Source of the DNA: Gallionella sp. UBA4121
GTDB taxonomy: Bacteria > Pseudomonadota > Gammaproteobacteria > Burkholderiales > Gallionellaceae
Direction: 5' to 3'
DNA length: 64,000 nucleotides
NCBI GenBank assembly: GCA_002381565.1
Contig: DFWZ01000056.1
Location: 66,658 to 130,657, forward strand
Under the pieces are notes generated by a model. It ran no database searches, was not told the origin of the DNA, and saw only the letters and a list, made by a program, of their open reading frames with translations. This document shows, in pieces, positions 9,059-18,189 of this stretch. Both the position numbers and the translations under genes were made by a program. Within the stretch, counting starts at the first letter, position 1. Each line of letters opens with the position of its first letter.

Positions 9059-10678
9059 TTGATAAAAACCATCCTTTCACAAACAGCAGCCGATGCAACA
9101 TCCGGCACGGCCAAAATTGTCCCTACATTTTTTCTCCATGCAGGACGCACACCGGATAAGCCCGCGATCTGGTGCGAAGGCTCGACTGCAACCTATCAGG
9201 AGCTTGCCGTTCTTGTATGCCGCTGGTCAAACGCAATGGCACATGGCGGCGTCAAGCGCGGCGACCACATCGGGGTGATACTGCCCAACAGCATCGAGTT
9301 TGTCGCATTGATGCTGGTTGCTGCCGACCTTGGCGCCGTCATGGTGCCTTTGAACACCTCGCTGACGCCCTTAGCCGTGCACAGGGCATTCGAGGCTGCA
9401 GAGGTGAAACATGTGGTTTCAACAGCCGCATTGCTGAAGAGTTTACTGACAAAACCCACCTCTTCCAGAACAGCTGATTACTTGCCCCCCGATTTTTCGA
9501 TAGCAGACGGCCTGTGGCTGAGTGTGGACAAAACCATCGAAGACGCAACGCTATTAGCAGATTTTCTGTACGATGTATCGCCGAATGCGCAGCCACTCAA
9601 TGTGGCCATGGAAGAAGATGCATTGATCCTGACCATGACATCCGGTTCTACTGGCGATCCAAAACCCATCATCCTGACTCAGCGAACTAAATTCAACCGT
9701 GCCAATGCCGCAGCCGAGCTCTATGGCATAACCGAGAATGACCGGACACTGGCTGCCACGCCACTCTATCACTCCCTGGCTGAAAGGCTGGTGCTGATAC
9801 CGCTGCTGACTGGCGGCACCTCTATTCTAATGCAGGCTTTTTCTCCAACAGCTTGGCTCGAATGCGTGAGCAAGCAAAACGTTACCTTTACCATCGCGGT
9901 CTCTTCGCAATTAAAACTGATTGCCGGATTGCCAGGCAACCAAGACATGGCACATGCATATGACATTTCCAGTCTGCGCTGTATCGTGTCTTCATCGGCA
10001 TTGCTGGAGCACCCGGTTAAAGCTGATCTATTGAAAAAATTTGATTGCGAGTTCCATGAATGCTATGGCGCTTCGGAGATTGCAATCGCAACCAATCTCG
10101 ACAGAACTTCTGCCAGGAAAAAACTCCAATCGGTTGGCATTCCTGCACCTGGCGTCGACATCAAGATCATCGGTCAGGATGGCAAGATCGTTGACAAGGG
10201 AGAAGCCGGTGAGATTGTCTGCAAGACCCCCATGTTGTTCGGCGGCTATTTTAAACGCCCTGAATTGACGCAAACTGCCATGTGGGGCGATTACTTCAGG
10301 ACAGGAGATATGGGTCGCGTAGATGAAGATGGCTTCCTCTATTTTCTTGGGCGCACCAAGGACATCATTATCTGCGGAGGCATCAACATCTACCCTGCGG
10401 ACATCGAAGCAGTGGTCAATGAATACGCCTCGGTGCTGGAAAGTGCCGCTTTCGCTTTCCCTGATGAACATTTGGGCGAAGTGGTTGCCATTGCGGTGGT
10501 GCCGGTCAACAAGACCGAAATTAACTTAAGGCAGCTCCGATTTCACTGCTGCGAACGCCTGGCGGATTTTCAGCAACCCAGAAAATTCTTTGTATTAGAT
10601 GAATTACCCAGGAACAGCATGGGCAAGCTGATGAAATTCCAACTGGCTAAAACATATACAACCATGCTCAAACGTTGA
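9059..10678 (+). CDS. AMP-dependent acyl-CoA/acyl-ACP synthetase-like protein (ANL superfamily)
   Basis: A 539-residue adenylate-forming enzyme. The P-loop motif TSGSTGDPKP lies at about residues 194-203, the ECYGASEIA motif near 340, the YFRTGDMGRVDEDGFLYFLG motif near 420 and the C-terminal lysine in NSMGKLMKFQL near 522. Such enzymes activate a carboxylic acid as acyl-AMP and pass it to CoA or to a carrier protein. The start is TTG, preceded by AGGG six bases upstream, 13 bases after the acyltransferase gene. Together with the ACP at 14013 it suggests that an organic acid is loaded for transfer to an amino sugar; the acid is unknown. Confidence 0.88.
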   Translation: MIKTILSQTAADATSGTAKIVPTFFLHAGRTPDKPAIWCEGSTATYQELAVLVCRWSNAMAHGGVKRGDHIGVILPNSIEFVALMLVAADLGAVMVPLNTSLTPLAVHRAFEAAEVKHVVSTAALLKSLLTKPTSSRTADYLPPDFSIADGLWLSVDKTIEDATLLADFLYDVSPNAQPLNVAMEEDALILTMTSGSTGDPKPIILTQRTKFNRANAAAELYGITENDRTLAATPLYHSLAERLVLIPLLTGGTSILMQAFSPTAWLECVSKQNVTFTIAVSSQLKLIAGLPGNQDMAHAYDISSLRCIVSSSALLEHPVKADLLKKFDCEFHECYGASEIAIATNLDRTSARKKLQSVGIPAPGVDIKIIGQDGKIVDKGEAGEIVCKTPMLFGGYFKRPELTQTAMWGDYFRTGDMGRVDEDGFLYFLGRTKDIIICGGINIYPADIEAVVNEYASVLESAAFAFPDEHLGEVVAIAVVPVNKTEINLRQLRFHCCERLADFQQPRKFFVLDELPRNSMGKLMKFQLAKTYTTMLKR

Positions 10679-10802
10679 TAATCCGAATCGGCCAGACAGC
10701 AGAAAATGTTATTGGAACTAAGAGTTACCATGGTGCACCACTCCATGGAAGACTAAAACCAGAGGAAGCTCAAGCTTCTAACTATTATTAGGATTAGAAA
10801 AT

Positions 10803-11540
10803 ATGAACGTCCCTTTATTTAATGGCATTATTGTTATTCGACCAAAAATCATTTTTCAGAAAATAGAAGAGAAATTTCCTGATGTAAATGTCAGTTTCAA
10901 AGTGAATATTCCCTCTAGCACTATAGGTGGAATGACGTTGCTCGAAAATAGTATATTGGTGGCCTTGTGTAAATTATTTACGCCCAAAAGCTTATTTGAA
11001 TTCGGAACATATTTAGGTGCCACAACATTATTGTTAGCTGAAAACACCATTAGCGAGGCAAATGTGGCTACTGTCGATATCGAAGCCGGCGACACTGAAA
11101 ATGGTGATTACATCGGTTCCAATACGTCTGACTTGAAGGTTCTGGAAATCGGTTCGGATAACGATACCTACCTAAAAATAAATTTTCAAAATAAAGGCGC
11201 TATTTGTATTGACCGTGCAGCACCTGAAATCCAGACAAAAATCACGCGAATGTATCAAGACAGTAAGACTTTAGACCCTATATCACAGGAGCTTAATGAA
11301 AAATTTGATTTTATCCTGATTGATGGGGGGCATGATTTCGAAACAATTAAATGTGACACTAAAAATGCTTTAAAAATGATACGTCCTAACGGAATTATCG
11401 CCTGGCACGATTTTGAATCAAAAATCCATAGCGATGTGACTGAATTCCTTATCGAATATAGCAAGAACAATCGAATTTATCACGTAGCTAACTCAATGCT
11501 AGCTTTTCAATTAATAGGAAACTATTCAGATGAGTTTTAA
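10803..11540 (+). CDS. Class I SAM-dependent methyltransferase (Methyltransf_24-like)
   Basis: A 245-residue protein with a Rossmann SAM-binding motif LFEFGTYLGATTLLLAE at about residues 62-78, an acidic ribose-binding end of strand 2 (VATVDIE) and FDFILIDGGHDFETIKCD followed by PNGIIAWHDFE, typical of class I methyltransferases acting on glycans or small molecules. The gene is clearly more AT-rich than its upstream neighbours, as is the overlapping desaturase gene, so both may have been acquired together. The first ATG at 10803 follows GATTAGAAAAT, with no strong ribosome binding site. The substrate is not recognisable. Confidence 0.75.
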   Translation: MNVPLFNGIIVIRPKIIFQKIEEKFPDVNVSFKVNIPSSTIGGMTLLENSILVALCKLFTPKSLFEFGTYLGATTLLLAENTISEANVATVDIEAGDTENGDYIGSNTSDLKVLEIGSDNDTYLKINFQNKGAICIDRAAPEIQTKITRMYQDSKTLDPISQELNEKFDFILIDGGHDFETIKCDTKNALKMIRPNGIIAWHDFESKIHSDVTEFLIEYSKNNRIYHVANSMLAFQLIGNYSDEF

Positions 11541-12474
11541 TCCCCCGATCACTTGGTATCGCTCCGAAATCTCTAAAAGCGATCTCTCCAAATTAACGAA
11601 ACGTGATAGTTTGCGTGGAATGGCATCGTTGCTAGTGCATTTTGGACTACTAGTAATTACCGGAGTAACCGCTACTTTTTGTGCGCTAGCGCATTACTGG
11701 TTGTCATTTGTTATTTTATTAATCGTGCACGGCACTTTTTATTCTTTTTTGGGATATGCAGGTTTAGGACACGAGTTAGTTCATCGAACAGTATTTGTTA
11801 GCAGGAATGCTAATGACTTACTTTTTTCAGTTATATCGTTTCTCACGTGGAATAATAAATATTACTTCCGAAAAAGTCATGCCTGCCACCATCAATTTAC
11901 TATTCATGATGATAAAGATTATGAGGTAAAGTTACCGCAGAAATCGGTATTGAAGCAGTGGATGTTCCTTGTTTTTTTCGATTTTGCATTATTTAAACGT
12001 GCCCTAAAAATTCATATAGAAAACTCTTTCGGTATAATTAAAGGTAGCTTCGGGCAAAGACTATTCCCAAAAAACTCCGCCAACTACAAAATGCTAATTG
12101 CTTGGGCCAGAATTCTGTTAATTGGCCATGTCGCGCTTGCAACGATATTTTTTCTTTCTGGATTGTGGCCTTTAATTTTCATCATTACTCTGGCTCCATT
12201 TTTTGGTACGTTTTTAAATAGAGTCCTGGCACAAGGACAGCACTATGGTATGGCGCCTAATTCTAGTGATTTTCGTGACGCATGCCGCACTGTGTTACTT
12301 CACCCATTTTTGGCTTCTCTCTACTGGCAAATGAATTATCACACTGAACATCATATGTATCCAGCAGTACCTTTTTTTCAACTTCGAAAATTACGAGACA
12401 TTATTTCATCAGATCTACCAGAACCAACCTCAGGACTGACAGCGTTATTGAAAGTCATGCGGCAAAAGGCATAG
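11530..12474 (+). CDS. Membrane fatty-acid desaturase/hydroxylase family protein
   Basis: A 314-residue integral membrane di-iron enzyme. The three histidine boxes are GHELVH (H81, H85), HACHH (H117, H120, H121) and HTEHH (H271, H274, H275), spaced as in the fatty acid desaturase superfamily, with hydrophobic segments at about 33-55, 57-78, 195-215 and 218-235. These enzymes insert a double bond or hydroxyl into lipids or other hydrophobic substrates. The start overlaps the preceding methyltransferase by 11 bases, so they form a unit. The gene is AT-rich like its partner. A desaturase is unusual in a flagellin-type glycosylation island; its substrate could be an acyl-ACP or a membrane lipid. 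Confidence 0.85.
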   Translation: MSFNPPITWYRSEISKSDLSKLTKRDSLRGMASLLVHFGLLVITGVTATFCALAHYWLSFVILLIVHGTFYSFLGYAGLGHELVHRTVFVSRNANDLLFSVISFLTWNNKYYFRKSHACHHQFTIHDDKDYEVKLPQKSVLKQWMFLVFFDFALFKRALKIHIENSFGIIKGSFGQRLFPKNSANYKMLIAWARILLIGHVALATIFFLSGLWPLIFIITLAPFFGTFLNRVLAQGQHYGMAPNSSDFRDACRTVLLHPFLASLYWQMNYHTEHHMYPAVPFFQLRKLRDIISSDLPEPTSGLTALLKVMRQKA

Positions 12475-12774
12475 CGAGTGAATATATTAAAAAATCTTGC
12501 AAAACCCTGCATGTGAACGGCATTAACTGGTAATTTTGGTGTCAGAAGTGGATGTCCATTGCTGGCAAGATAAAGGCTCATTTGTATTCCTTTGACTTGG
12601 CTGTTTTAGTGGGGAGATATTAACGCAGCTCGCCACCTAAATTCACTTATAAAACTTGCACTTCAGAGTTGAATCCTCCTCGTAAGTACTGAGCCTCATT
12701 TAGCATTTACGATTTAGCGAATTCTTTGAGTTTTAAAACTGACAAAGTCTATATTTATCGACGGTCACTTAATC
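12475..12774. other. 300-base AT-rich gap without a supported gene
   Basis: This stretch between the desaturase and the oxidoreductase gene has stop codons in all frames apart from short open runs and shows no clear hairpin, promoter box or RNA. A 67-codon open frame on the - strand (12378-12581) runs into the desaturase gene and has no recognisable features. It continues the AT-rich character of 10803-12474. Confidence 0.6.
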
Positions 12775-13944
12775 ATGCCAATTAAAATCACCCCACTTTG
12801 TACAGAACCACTGAAACTGGGATTTATCGGAGGTTCAGTCAATTCTGCAGCGGGCTACTTGCACTTCGTTTCCAGCACGATGGATAAACAATGGCAACTG
12901 GTTGCCGGATGCTTCAGTAAGAATTCAGACTTGAATCATGAAACATCCGAGACTTATGGCATCAGGCCTGCGCGTTTATACGATAACTGGCAGGAGATGT
13001 TGGACAAGGAAAATGGGCAGCTGGACGCCATTGTTATTCTCACTCCCACGCCCGCGCATTTTGAAAGCGTAATGGCGTGCATGCGCGTCGGCATCCCTGT
13101 TATCTGCGAGAAATCCATGGCCATTAATAGCGCCCAGGCTCAGATCATCCTTAACCTGCGTAATGAATTAAAAGCTTTTCTGGCCGTCACTTACAACTAT
13201 TCCGGCTATCCGATGCTGCGCGAGCTGGCTAAAAGAATATCAGACGGAAAACTGGGCAAAATTCTGCATTTTCAGGCAGAGATGCCACAGGAAGGTTTTA
13301 TTCGTGTGGATGTTCATGGCAACAAGCCTGTGCCGCAAGCATGGCGGCTTGCTGACGGCGACATCCCGACCTTGCACCTGGATCTTGCAGTACACTTGCA
13401 CCAGATCATTCATTACCTGACAGGAGAAAAACCCGTCGAGCTGGTCTCGGATCAAAATCACTATGGCTGGTTTTCCGGCATAGTGGATAACGCCAGTTGC
13501 CTGTGCCGCTATACAGGCGATGTACAAGGTCAATTATGGTTCAGTAAATCAGCGCTGGGCCACAGAAATGGACTGAAAATCCGTATCTATGGGGATATTG
13601 GATCAGCCGAATGGTACCAGGCCAATCCGGAGGAGCTGATGCTTTCTTACACGGATGGTCGCCGCGAAATTCTTGATCGCGCAGCAGCCGTAGAAATAAC
13701 CAATCAGCATCGATATAACCGCTTTAAGGCAGGACACCCCGCCGGATTTGTGGAAGCATTCGCCAATCTTTACTGCGACATTGCAGACTGCCTGCACCAA
13801 TATAAGCGTACTGGTGAATGGCAATCGACAGAAGTGTTCAGTGCAGAGCTGGCACTGGAAGGCATGCATTTTTTAGAAGCCATGGTGTTATCGGCCAAAA
13901 CCAGAAGCTGGCAGGTTATTAGCGACTCAATGCAAAGTAAATAA
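12775..13944 (+). CDS. Gfo/Idh/MocA family oxidoreductase
   Basis: A 389-residue NAD(P)-dependent sugar dehydrogenase-like protein: N-terminal Rossmann fold with LGFIGGSVNSAAGYLHF at about residue 14, the AIVILTPTPAHFE strand near 85 and PVICEKSMAINSAQA near 106 (the usual EKP is EKS here). The C-terminal half carries DGDIPTLHLDLAVHLHQIIHYL, the conserved D..xxH helix of the family. These enzymes oxidise or reduce hydroxyl/keto groups of sugars or nucleotide sugars. Position in the cluster suggests a tailoring step for an unusual deoxysugar; substrate unknown. Base composition returns to the local norm here. Confidence 0.85.
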   Translation: MPIKITPLCTEPLKLGFIGGSVNSAAGYLHFVSSTMDKQWQLVAGCFSKNSDLNHETSETYGIRPARLYDNWQEMLDKENGQLDAIVILTPTPAHFESVMACMRVGIPVICEKSMAINSAQAQIILNLRNELKAFLAVTYNYSGYPMLRELAKRISDGKLGKILHFQAEMPQEGFIRVDVHGNKPVPQAWRLADGDIPTLHLDLAVHLHQIIHYLTGEKPVELVSDQNHYGWFSGIVDNASCLCRYTGDVQGQLWFSKSALGHRNGLKIRIYGDIGSAEWYQANPEELMLSYTDGRREILDRAAAVEITNQHRYNRFKAGHPAGFVEAFANLYCDIADCLHQYKRTGEWQSTEVFSAELALEGMHFLEAMVLSAKTRSWQVISDSMQSK

Positions 13945-14012
13945 ATAGCACATCTCAGAGACTGATTTTAAGACTTCCGAGATTAAATTAACATTTCTAT
14001 AAGGCATACGAT

Positions 14013-14273
14013 ATGCAAAACAGTATCCGATCATTTGTGGTTGAATTACTCGAAAAAAAATCCAGCTTGCCAAAGGACTTTAACGACACAAGCGACTTCA
14101 TCCAGACCGGTATTGTGGATTCGATGGGCATTATCAAATTCATACTGGAGCTTGAATCCAGATTCGATATCGAAATTACTGAAACTGATATTGAGTCTGA
14201 TGAATTCCGCACAGTGCAAGGCATAGTCGCCATGATCAGCCGAAAAGTTAATTCCGTCGAAGATTCAAAATAA
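14013..14273 (+). CDS. Acyl carrier protein
   Basis: An 86-residue acidic protein with the phosphopantetheine attachment motif GIVDSMGIIKF, serine 37, and helical segments before and after as in acyl carrier proteins. Ribosome binding AGG lies about nine bases before the ATG. It is not flanked by fabD/fabF, so it is a specialised carrier rather than the housekeeping AcpP. In Pseudomonas flagellin glycosylation islands a dedicated ACP serves to build the acyl group on viosamine; the same arrangement with an ANL ligase, aminotransferase and acyltransferase is seen here, so a comparable role is inferred. Confidence 0.88.
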   Translation: MQNSIRSFVVELLEKKSSLPKDFNDTSDFIQTGIVDSMGIIKFILELESRFDIEITETDIESDEFRTVQGIVAMISRKVNSVEDSK

Positions 14274-14438
14274 TGGATGCTTGGGTTCATGCTCAGGTCG
14301 CACCGGATATCTGCCTGAATTTTCTCTCATACTTTATGCATGAAGGATAGGCGGCGTTGTGCATGAATACCTGATCAAACTGCATCCCGAATAGCGCCCC
14401 CATTCACCTGCTAATATCCAGCCCAAGGAAACGCCCTC

Positions 14439-15536
14439 ATGGTCAACACCAAACTACTTATTTTTCCTCTGGATCTGGATGCCGCCGATCCCGTCATACT
14501 GGTTGCCAACGCACTGGGAATTGAAACCATCGGAGCCAGCTCCGCCATGTCCAGCCCGGGGAACAGGACAGTGAACCACTTCATCCACCTGCCTTTCATT
14601 ACAGCCCCCGGATTCGATCAGGCTCTTCTGGAAGCCGTCGGCCGGCATGGCATTACCACCATCTTTTCCCCCCATCAGGTTGTCTGGCGGCATCTAAACA
14701 CACTCCTGAACTCGATGCCGGACAACTCCCGCTTCGAGCTATGCAAGCCGGATCCGCTGACATCCAACTGGCAGCTATTTTCTCGTCATGAGGATTGGGC
14801 AGCTATGACCCAACTCAGCGCGACACCAGCATGGATAGACGGGATGGCAACTCGCCCGCCGCTGAGCCGCGCCTGCTATGCAGCACTCCGCCGCCAGTTT
14901 CTGAATACACCAGGCGATAGTGACGAAGAGAAACTACATGCCTTGTGCGATATTATGCGCATACTGCCACCAGGTGACCTGCTTGAAGTCGGTTGCCTGT
15001 ATGGCCGATCCGCTCTTGCGCTGGGCTATCTGGCCAGCCGCCACCGGCTCGGCAGCATTATCTGCGTCGACCCGTGGAATACGGCGGAGCTGACTGATCA
15101 AGGTACGCAGCTAGCTTCACTCGACGTTGAACGTGGTCATGTTAACTGCGAACAAGTTTTCCGCATCTTCCTGTCAACTGCCGCCACGCTCGACAACATC
15201 GGCTATATCCGTAAAACCTCGGTAGCGGCACAACCCATATATGAAACCGCCCGCAGGAACGGTCGGCTAGACAGCCCGGAACTGGGCAGCATTGCCATGG
15301 CACCGCACCTAAGCCTGCTGCATATAGATGGCAACCACCGCTATGATCATGTGCAGAAAGACATTGAAACCTGGAGCCCCTATCTGGTTTCTGGTGGCTG
15401 GTTGTTGCTGGATGATTACGTATGGGCCTTCGGTGATGGCCCCAAACGCGCTGGTGATGAACTGCTCGACGGCCCGTTGTATGATAAAGCCTTTGTCAGC
15501 GGTGATACGCTTTTTCTGCGCCGCAGTTCCACATAA
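14439..15536 (+). CDS. Two-domain protein with C-terminal class I methyltransferase
   Basis: A 365-residue protein. Residues about 1-150 look like a Rossmann-type domain (TKLLIFPLDLDAADPVILVANALG; HGITTIFSPHQVVWRHLN), reminiscent of the N-terminal part of ATP-grasp or nucleotide-binding proteins but without a P-loop. The C-terminal part holds a SAM-binding motif LLEVGCLYGRSALALGYLA near residue 187, ICVDPWN for ribose contact and LLHIDGNHRYDHVQKDI near 290, as in Methyltransf_24 proteins. It lies between the ACP and an FkbM methyltransferase, suggesting a glycan or acyl-chain methylation; the target is unknown. Confidence 0.7.
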   Translation: MVNTKLLIFPLDLDAADPVILVANALGIETIGASSAMSSPGNRTVNHFIHLPFITAPGFDQALLEAVGRHGITTIFSPHQVVWRHLNTLLNSMPDNSRFELCKPDPLTSNWQLFSRHEDWAAMTQLSATPAWIDGMATRPPLSRACYAALRRQFLNTPGDSDEEKLHALCDIMRILPPGDLLEVGCLYGRSALALGYLASRHRLGSIICVDPWNTAELTDQGTQLASLDVERGHVNCEQVFRIFLSTAATLDNIGYIRKTSVAAQPIYETARRNGRLDSPELGSIAMAPHLSLLHIDGNHRYDHVQKDIETWSPYLVSGGWLLLDDYVWAFGDGPKRAGDELLDGPLYDKAFVSGDTLFLRRSST

Positions 15537-15578
15537 ACACCACCCCGTTTTACTGCGAAATTTCAGGACTCATCACCC

Positions 15579-16655
15579 ATGCCAAGAACAATCAAGACAA
15601 TGACACCCGATTCAGCCACTGAATTTTTTCAACGTTTCATGGGGGTTGAAAAAGTTAAACGTTACGTTTTCGGCATCAACGAATATGCAGAAAGTGTAGC
15701 TAAAATTGTCGATATTGACGGTTTTATTGACGACTACACCCAAGCCACCACCTGGTTGGGAAAGCCTGTGTACAAGCTCGCGACCATCGAACCGGACAGC
15801 CTTGTCATCTCCTGCGTCACAGCCAGTTTTCCGGTTTCAGCGTTATGCAATCTTGACAAGGCAGGCATACAACAAGTAGCCGACTATTTCTCGATTGCCG
15901 AGGCCAGCAACGGTCGACTGCCCCAAGTTCACGCGATTGTTGAAACACGCAACGATTACCTGCACCATGCAGCCGAATATGCCTGGATACGCCAACGCCT
16001 CTGCGACGAGACTTCCAGAGATATTTTCGATCGTCTCATGGATTTTCGACTGAACGCCAATCTGCAAGCGATGACCGTGTTTGATTACGCAGCCGACAGG
16101 CAGTATTTCGAACCTTTTCTTGATCTTCACCCGGGCGAGGTATTTGTTGATGGTGGCGGCTTTGACGGATACACATCCAGAGAGTTCGCCATCCGCTGTC
16201 CGGACTATCGTGCCATCCACCTGTTTGAACCGTCAGATAAGATGCTGCCCGTGGCTAAAATGCGACTAGCCGATCTTGCCCGCATTACCTTTCATCCGCT
16301 CGGTCTCTATGACCGTTCCACCACGCTGAATTTCGATTCAGACGGCGGATCAGCCAGCCGAATCACCGAAAATGGAACTCAAACTATCAGGGTAGCCCGT
16401 CTGGATGACACGGTGGCCGATGCTGTCAGTTTCATCAAACTGGATCTTGAAGGCGCCGAGCTGCAGGCCCTGCAAGGCGCCAAAAAACATATTCTTACCG
16501 GTCACCCCAAACTCGCTGTGGCGGTTTACCATCAGCCTGCAGATTTCTGGCAAGTTCCGAAATACATATTGGGTCTGCGAGATGATTACAAACTCTACCT
16601 ACGTCACTACACTGAAGGCTGGACAGAAACTGTGATGTTCTTTATTCCCACTTAA
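15579..16655 (+). CDS. FkbM family methyltransferase
   Basis: A 358-residue protein whose C-terminal half is an FkbM-type methyltransferase: GEVFVDGGGFDGYTSREFA at about residues 186-204, IHLFEPSDKM, FIKLDLEGAELQALQGA near 286 and a final YLRHYTEGWTETVMFF. The N-terminal part (about 25-120) has a PglD-like nucleotide-binding look (KRYVFGINEYAESVAKIV... FIDDY). FkbM enzymes O-methylate sugars and polyketides, and are frequent in flagellin glycan loci. It is the last gene of the + strand island before the degraded region. Confidence 0.82.
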   Translation: MPRTIKTMTPDSATEFFQRFMGVEKVKRYVFGINEYAESVAKIVDIDGFIDDYTQATTWLGKPVYKLATIEPDSLVISCVTASFPVSALCNLDKAGIQQVADYFSIAEASNGRLPQVHAIVETRNDYLHHAAEYAWIRQRLCDETSRDIFDRLMDFRLNANLQAMTVFDYAADRQYFEPFLDLHPGEVFVDGGGFDGYTSREFAIRCPDYRAIHLFEPSDKMLPVAKMRLADLARITFHPLGLYDRSTTLNFDSDGGSASRITENGTQTIRVARLDDTVADAVSFIKLDLEGAELQALQGAKKHILTGHPKLAVAVYHQPADFWQVPKYILGLRDDYKLYLRHYTEGWTETVMFFIPT

Positions 16656-16887
16656 TGGTGCGTAATGCCAACTTCCCGCGCAGCAGCGCCCAAGACCATG
16701 CAATCGCAAAATGACGTAAGGTTACTGACTCAGTGCATTTAACGTGAAACTCGCGTAGCGTTACGTTTATCTCCTCGCCCTTCGGGAGAGGATTTGGGGG
16801 AGGGGGAGCGAAGCGAGGGTTCCGGTCATGGCGAATTTCATCATTTGGGCGGTCTCTTCCATGCCCGTTAGATGAAATTTATATGTT

Positions 16888-17121
16888 TCACATCTTGTTA
16901 ACCAGCCTATCCAGATAGCGATTGACCTCATCCATGCGGCAGTTGAGGCGGCATTCGTGTATATCGAGCTCTTCGCGTACATAACGAAAATTCTTGCGAC
17001 GTAACTCACCTTCCAAAATATCGCTAAACGACAATTCATTGATATTGCCATAGTCAAAACGAGAATCAAACAGATAGGCACTGTTTGACAGACAGGCCGC
17101 TTCTGATCTGCCCCTATCGAA
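16888..17121 (-). pseudogene. C-terminal remnant of a radical SAM/SPASM protein
   Basis: The reading frame encodes FDRGR...AYLFDSRFDYGNINELSF followed by RRKNFRYVREELDIHECRLN and CRMDEVNRYLDRL, a cysteine-bearing tail like the C-terminus of SPASM-type radical SAM enzymes found in glycan clusters. The N-terminal CxxxCxxC domain is absent; upstream the frame runs into the end of the 17129-17950 gene. I read this as a fragment left by a deletion or insertion. The family assignment rests on a short segment and is moderately sure. Confidence 0.5.
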
Positions 17122-17128
17122 CATAAGG

Positions 17129-17950
17129 TTATGCATTAGCTTGTTCAATGAAAAGCTCTTTGTTCCTACCGATACTTCCTTGACTCCCAAGCTCAATGTG
17201 ATCAGAGAATTTGCCACTACCGATTAACCAAAATAGCTTATCTACGTTGTAGGATGATATACCTTTTTCATCGGCCATCTGGACGATTATTTTCTGAATT
17301 TCGTAAGGACTCGCGCCTTGATCGCATAAACCAAGCCCCTCAAAAATTTCAATAATATGCACGTCGGGTTTGCCATAATTTACAAACCCGAGTTCCTTTA
17401 GAAAGTCACATGCCAGCGGATAGCCTATGCCGTAGATTTCCTCGGCCAAGATCATTGGCAATGCGGCAATAGACCTCTTGTCTTGGTAAAAATGATTTGC
17501 CCAAGCGTAGAACTCGTCTCCAGAAGAAAACTGCTTGAAGAAACGTGCGGATGATAAAATTGTTTCACAGTACTTTGGCCAAATACTTTTGGGCGTTTTT
17601 CGGATTTTCCCAGATGGCTTTAGCTTTGCTTCAATATCTGAGAGAACTAAATCAGAGTTGATTCCGTAAGCATCAGATACCTTTTGGGGATTGAAGTCGA
17701 GGAGAACGACCGCAAGTTTTTCAACTCCACCTATTGAGCCACCAATAACACCGGCCTTCATGTTTGCATTTTGTGCAGACACTAACAGACACTGATAAAG
17801 CACCTCAAGTGACACTGGTGATTGGCTTTTATCCGGTAGTGACAAGTAGTGTTCCAGAATAGCCTCAGCGTTTGAGCTTGGTATCCGATCAAGAAGGAAT
17901 TTTTTTGCCTTGTCGTAGGCATCACCCAAGCTAGATTTCTTACAGCTCAT
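17129..17950 (-). CDS. Hypothetical protein with HhH-GPD-like segment
   Basis: A 273-residue soluble protein that I do not recognise as a named family. Near residues 173-207 it has GIGYPLACDFLKELGFVNYG followed by KPDVHIIEIFEGLGL, which resembles the helix-hairpin-helix plus catalytic aspartate of HhH-GPD DNA glycosylases (GVGxKTA...VDTHV...LGL). No Fe-S cysteine cluster is seen. The ATG at 17950 is the only sensible start. It stands alone on the - strand between two remnants (radical SAM tail and IS3 tail), so it is probably imported cargo. DNA repair or defence function is possible but unproven. Confidence 0.6.
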   Translation of the reverse strand: MSCKKSSLGDAYDKAKKFLLDRIPSSNAEAILEHYLSLPDKSQSPVSLEVLYQCLLVSAQNANMKAGVIGGSIGGVEKLAVVLLDFNPQKVSDAYGINSDLVLSDIEAKLKPSGKIRKTPKSIWPKYCETILSSARFFKQFSSGDEFYAWANHFYQDKRSIAALPMILAEEIYGIGYPLACDFLKELGFVNYGKPDVHIIEIFEGLGLCDQGASPYEIQKIIVQMADEKGISSYNVDKLFWLIGSGKFSDHIELGSQGSIGRNKELFIEQANA

Positions 17951-17981
17951 ACTATTCCCTTGCTATAAAGTTGACCCTCCG

Positions 17982-18189
17982 TCAAGACAATAATACGTCG
18001 AGTTTAAGATAGTCCTGTTTCAGCAGCTGGACGGCGCTACCCCGTTTATTTGTTGCTATTTCTGAAAGCATTTTTGCTGTTGTATTGAACTTGTCCACAA
18101 TTCCGGCTCCACCACCGCTACCAGTTCGATAGACCTGATGGCGTGTCATAGCCCAGCGATTGGTGCGTTCTTTCCGCATGAGGGCTCAG
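17982..18189 (-). pseudogene. Frameshifted C-terminal remnant of an IS3-family transposase (OrfB)
   Basis: One frame reads HAERTHQSLGYDTP, the well-known ERPHQSLGYxTP end of the IS3-family integrase core, and the next frame continues at once with HQVYRTGSGGGAGIVDKF, the usual C-terminal tail of these transposases. The two parts join near 18133 only if about two bases were lost, so the gene is broken. The N-terminal DDE part is absent. A GACCCTCC sequence just beyond the stop (about 17968-17975) may be what remains of a terminal repeat. Confidence 0.65.

Noticed and set aside
12378..12581. 67-codon open frame on the - strand at the end of the desaturase gene
   Set aside because: It overlaps the desaturase, lacks a ribosome binding site and shows no known domain.
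16760..16815. GC-rich CTCGCCCTTCGGGAGAG hairpin as terminator of the FkbM gene
   Set aside because: It is 100 bases downstream and followed by G-rich sequence instead of a T run; it looks like a dispersed repeat fragment.
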